Assembly (NCBI GenBank): GCA_031415375.1
Contig: JANORP010000460.1
Location: forward strand, 1 to 5,496
Direction of reading: 5' to 3'
DNA: 5,496 bases
DNA from: JADKCL01 sp031415375
GTDB taxonomy: Bacteria; Bacteroidota; Bacteroidia; J057; JADKCL01
Part shown: one piece after another, positions 3,419-5,496 of the stretch
Position numbering within the stretch: the first letter of the stretch is position 1
How the letters are laid out: each line of letters opens with the position of its first letter
Notes under the pieces: generated by a model
Database searches by the model: none
Told to the model about the DNA's origin: nothing
The model's input: only the letters and a program-made list of their open reading frames with translations
Translations under genes and position numbers: made by a program

Positions 3419-5496
3419 CTGCCCTGCAAAATTACGATCACCCGTCGCGACACGGTAAAAATAAACACCGTCGGTGACCGGATTACCTTTGGCATCATCA
3501 CCTTTCCAACCCTTGGTCTTGTTGTTGCCCTCATACATTTTCACGCCCCAGCGATCAAAAATTTGCAATGTGAACGGTTGGTTCCCCGTGTATTGCACAA
3601 GATATTCATCATTGACGCCGTCGCCGTTGGGGCTGAAGACATTTGGAATAAAGAGGTCGGGGGTCGTCACCACAAACGGGCCGCCGACAACCTTGGAGAC
3701 GCATTCATCGCCGCTCGTGACTGTGAGCGTCACGTAATAGGTCCCAATGCCCGTATAAGTATGGCTAGGATGCGCTTCGCTTGAGCGAATTCCGTCTCCA
3801 AAATCCCAATCGTAGGCCGATGCACCCGGCGCATCATTGTAAAATTGCACCTCAGTATTTGGCAAAGACAAGACGACCGGAAAGCTCGGCGCACTGTGTA
3901 AGGATGCGGGCAACAGCTCACTCACCACCACGGGGCTGCCGAGAAAAGTCGATGCGCAACCACCCGTATTCACCGCTGTGAGCGCGACAGAATAAGTGCC
4001 TGGCCGCTCAAAAGTATGCAGCGGCGCTGCGAGATTGGACACAGGAGACCCGTCGCCAAAGTTCCAGGTATAGGCAATTGCATCTGGTGTATTTTCCAAG
4101 AAGCTCACGGTCAGTGGCACACAGCCGCTCGGTTGCGACTGCAAATAACTTGCCACAGGCCGTGCAATCACTGCCAATGTCACCACAGCTGTTTCCAGGC
4201 AGCCGCCAGCAGCTGCCGAGACGACATAACTGATGGTATCGCCTGGCGCAGCCATGGTACCAGCCGCCGATGGATCGGCCAATCCCGTCGTTGGTGACCA
4301 GGTATAGGTGACACCCGTCACGCCTGTGCCCGCCTGCAACCATACACTGTCTCCAGCGCAGATGATGCTCGTATCTGCACCAGCCGTGAGGCCCAAGGCA
4401 GGCAGCACGGTGAGCAACATGCTGTCTTGGCTGCTGCACAATCCAGTATATACAGTCAATGTGTACAGCCCCGAGGCCGTCGGTGTCGCACTGGGTGTCA
4501 AGGAATTGGGATCGGTCAAACCCAAGGATGGCGACCAGAACTGGAAGACATCGCTGGGATTGGCGGGGTTGGTGCTGGTATAGGAATAGCTGCCTTGAAA
4601 GTCAAATGATTGCCCCACACAAATCGTCTCATTGGGGCCAGCATTGGCGATCGGGCTGGGCAAAAGCGTGACCAACACACTGTCAAAGGAGCTGCCGCAT
4701 CCAAAATTGGAGCGAGCCTCGACGTAATACATCGTGGTACTGCTGGGCCACACCCTGGGATCCTCAGTGTTGGTGGCACTGATCGTTCCGCCGGGCGACC
4801 AGATGAAGCCATAGCTCGCTGTCGAGTCCCCAGCGGCTTGGGCATCGATCAAGATGCTGTCGCCGAGGCAAATCTCGCGGTCGGGCCCAGCATTCACCGT
4901 CGGTAAAGTGTGCACGTAGAGTGTGATGTCGTCGCCATAGCTCGGGCAACCATTGCTCCAGACCACGAGGGTATAGGTCGTAGTGAGCGACGGGGAGGCC
5001 ATCGTATTTCCACTGTTAGGTTCCGCCAATCCGCCACTCGGCGTCCACTGAAATTGATAGGTTGGCCCTGCAGCAGTTCCCGAACCTTCTAGCAGCGTAG
5101 AATCGGTCAAACAAATATGCTGATCTGGACCAGCGTCTGCAACAGGGATCGGATTCACATGTACAGTGACCGTGGCGAGCGTGTCGGTTGTCGTGAAATT
5201 GCTGCTGCAACCATTGCCTGCCGTCACGACCAAGGCATAAATCGTGGTGGTATCGGGCCGTGCGCATGGATTGGCGATGAAGGCATTGTTGAGGCTGGTC
5301 GAGGGCAACCATTGGTAGGCAAATGGGCCGGGCGCACCAGAAATCGTCGGTGACAAGATTTGGCAAGGTGCATTGTCGCCACAAAGGATGATGTCGGGGC
5401 CAGCATTCACGATCGGGCGTGGCAAGACCTCGACCCAGACAGAATCTAAATTGCTCTGGCAGCCAGAGCCGTCGGTCACTTGCACATAGTACCAGC
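3401..5496 (-). CDS. PKD-repeat surface protein with T9SS type B (gliding motility-associated) sorting domain (5' partial)
   Basis: The frame is open to the window edge (it begins WYYVQVTDGSGC), so at least one more repeat and the signal peptide lie outside; 697 residues are visible. Numbering from the codon at 5483-5485, five repeats start at about 27, 117, 198, 281 and 367. Each opens AGPDxxIC-like with GDS nearby, has a central YxWSPxxGL block, then TTTYTLVV and an xGC turn. Two PKD domains follow (445-522 with WNFGDGS and HTFERPGTYSV; 531-607 with WDFGDGI and HTYTGIGTYYV). The C-terminus (611-694) is the CHU_C/type B sorting domain: FIPNVFSPNGDGVND, IFDRWG, GWKGDD, VTDGVYFYRV. Such proteins are exported by T9SS and held at the cell surface; adhesive or structural roles are common, but no catalytic domain is visible here. 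The cysteines suggest disulfide-stabilised repeats. The next gene downstream on the same strand is an unrelated dehydrogenase, 109 bases away. Confidence 0.92.
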   Translation of the reverse strand, partial: WYYVQVTDGSGCQSNLDSVWVEVLPRPIVNAGPDIILCGDNAPCQILSPTISGAPGPFAYQWLPSTSLNNAFIANPCARPDTTTIYALVVTAGNGCSSNFTTTDTLATVTVHVNPIPVADAGPDQHICLTDSTLLEGSGTAAGPTYQFQWTPSGGLAEPNSGNTMASPSLTTTYTLVVWSNGCPSYGDDITLYVHTLPTVNAGPDREICLGDSILIDAQAAGDSTASYGFIWSPGGTISATNTEDPRVWPSSTTMYYVEARSNFGCGSSFDSVLVTLLPSPIANAGPNETICVGQSFDFQGSYSYTSTNPANPSDVFQFWSPSLGLTDPNSLTPSATPTASGLYTLTVYTGLCSSQDSMLLTVLPALGLTAGADTSIICAGDSVWLQAGTGVTGVTYTWSPTTGLADPSAAGTMAAPGDTISYVVSAAAGGCLETAVVTLAVIARPVASYLQSQPSGCVPLTVSFLENTPDAIAYTWNFGDGSPVSNLAAPLHTFERPGTYSVALTAVNTGGCASTFLGSPVVVSELLPASLHSAPSFPVVLSLPNTEVQFYNDAPGASAYDWDFGDGIRSSEAHPSHTYTGIGTYYVTLTVTSGDECVSKVVGGPFVVTTPDLFIPNVFSPNGDGVNDEYLVQYTGNQPFTLQIFDRWGVKMYEGNNKTKGWKGDDAKGNPVTDGVYFYRVATGDRNFAGQLTLVR
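3404..3655 (-). other. T9SS type B C-terminal sorting domain (CHU_C, gliding motility-associated)
   Basis: The last 84 residues carry all hallmarks of the family: FIPNVFSPNGDGVND, the strand FTLQIFDRWGVKMYE, GWKGDDAKGNPVTDGVYFYRV and the closing strand GQLTLVR. This domain is the outer-membrane translocation signal for large T9SS cargo such as SprB-type proteins. It is distinct from the type A domain on the plus strand of the same window. Confidence 0.95.
3665..4153 (-). other. Two tandem PKD domains
   Basis: The first (4153-3920) has the PKD core WNFGDGS and HTFERPGTYSVALTAVN, the second (3895-3665) WDFGDGI and HTYTGIGTYYVTLTV. Both have the FGDG turn and the closing Y.V.L.V strand that define the fold. 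The first has a Cys pair (455, 510); the second has only one Cys (595). They lie directly before the sorting domain and probably act as a stalk. Confidence 0.9.
4160..5407 (-). repeat. Five tandem cysteine-containing beta repeats of about 81-90 residues
   Basis: Repeat units begin near 5407, 5137, 4894, 4645 and 4387, and the AGxD/N Gly residues are spaced 90, 81, 83 and 86 residues apart. Each unit has one Cys after the AGPD-like motif (35, 125, 206, 289, 376) and one in the xGC/xLC turn (93, 180, 263, 350, 429). DNA similarity is mostly decayed, but short identities survive at the unit boundary: GGGGCCAGCATT occurs at both 5396-5407 and 4634-4645 on the plus strand. This suggests old duplications with diversification. 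The units resemble Ig/PKD-like folds of T9SS surface proteins. Confidence 0.8.

Noticed and set aside
4008..4439. Minus-strand 143-codon frame inside the repeat region of the surface protein.
   Set aside because: It overlaps the real gene in another frame, is rich in Cys, His, Trp and Arg in no order, and matches no family; a shadow of the repeats.
1..5496. CRISPR arrays, tRNA or rRNA genes, insertion sequences, toxin-antitoxin or phage-defence genes.
   Set aside because: None seen: no short direct repeats with spacers, no tRNA-like cloverleaf, no transposase motifs, and all long real frames are accounted for by the four genes.

Overview
The window comes from a member of the Bacteroidota that uses the type IX secretion system (T9SS). 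Three signs support this. The first gene ends in a type A T9SS sorting domain. The minus-strand surface protein ends in a type B (gliding motility-associated, CHU_C) sorting domain. The second gene carries a choice-of-anchor L domain, which is common in this phylum. By eye the base composition is close to balanced, which would fit environmental Saprospiria- or Chitinophagia-like lineages better than AT-rich flavobacteria. The genus cannot be determined from this sequence.

Layout. Bases 1-926 (+) hold the C-terminal part of a secreted endonuclease I-family nuclease: nuclease end, an ASH/choice-of-anchor D-like beta domain, then a type A sorting domain. Its stop codon overlaps the ATG of the next gene (ATGA at 923-926). 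That gene (923-2440, +) encodes an exported 505-residue protein: signal peptide, choice-of-anchor L domain, a helical region with repeated Asp-Ser-hydrophobic motifs, a Pro/Gln-rich linker, and a divergent OmpA-like C-terminal domain. After only 8 bases comes the stop of a convergent gene for a cytosolic short-chain dehydrogenase (2449-3291, -). Upstream of it, after a 109-base gap (3292-3400), lies the end of a large multidomain surface protein (3401-5496, -) that runs off the window edge. Its visible part has five cysteine-containing repeats of about 81-90 residues, two PKD domains and the type B sorting domain.

How they work together. The two plus-strand genes look translationally coupled. 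They may act together at the cell envelope, with the nuclease exported through T9SS and its partner possibly tethered in the periplasm or outer membrane, but the joint role is inference. The minus-strand surface protein is probably an independent adhesin-like or structural surface protein. The dehydrogenase has no evident functional link to either.

No RNA gene, CRISPR array, insertion sequence or clear defence system was found. The most unusual items are the coupled nuclease/choice-of-anchor L pair, the choice-of-anchor L plus degenerate OmpA-like architecture, and the Asn-to-Ser change in the dehydrogenase.
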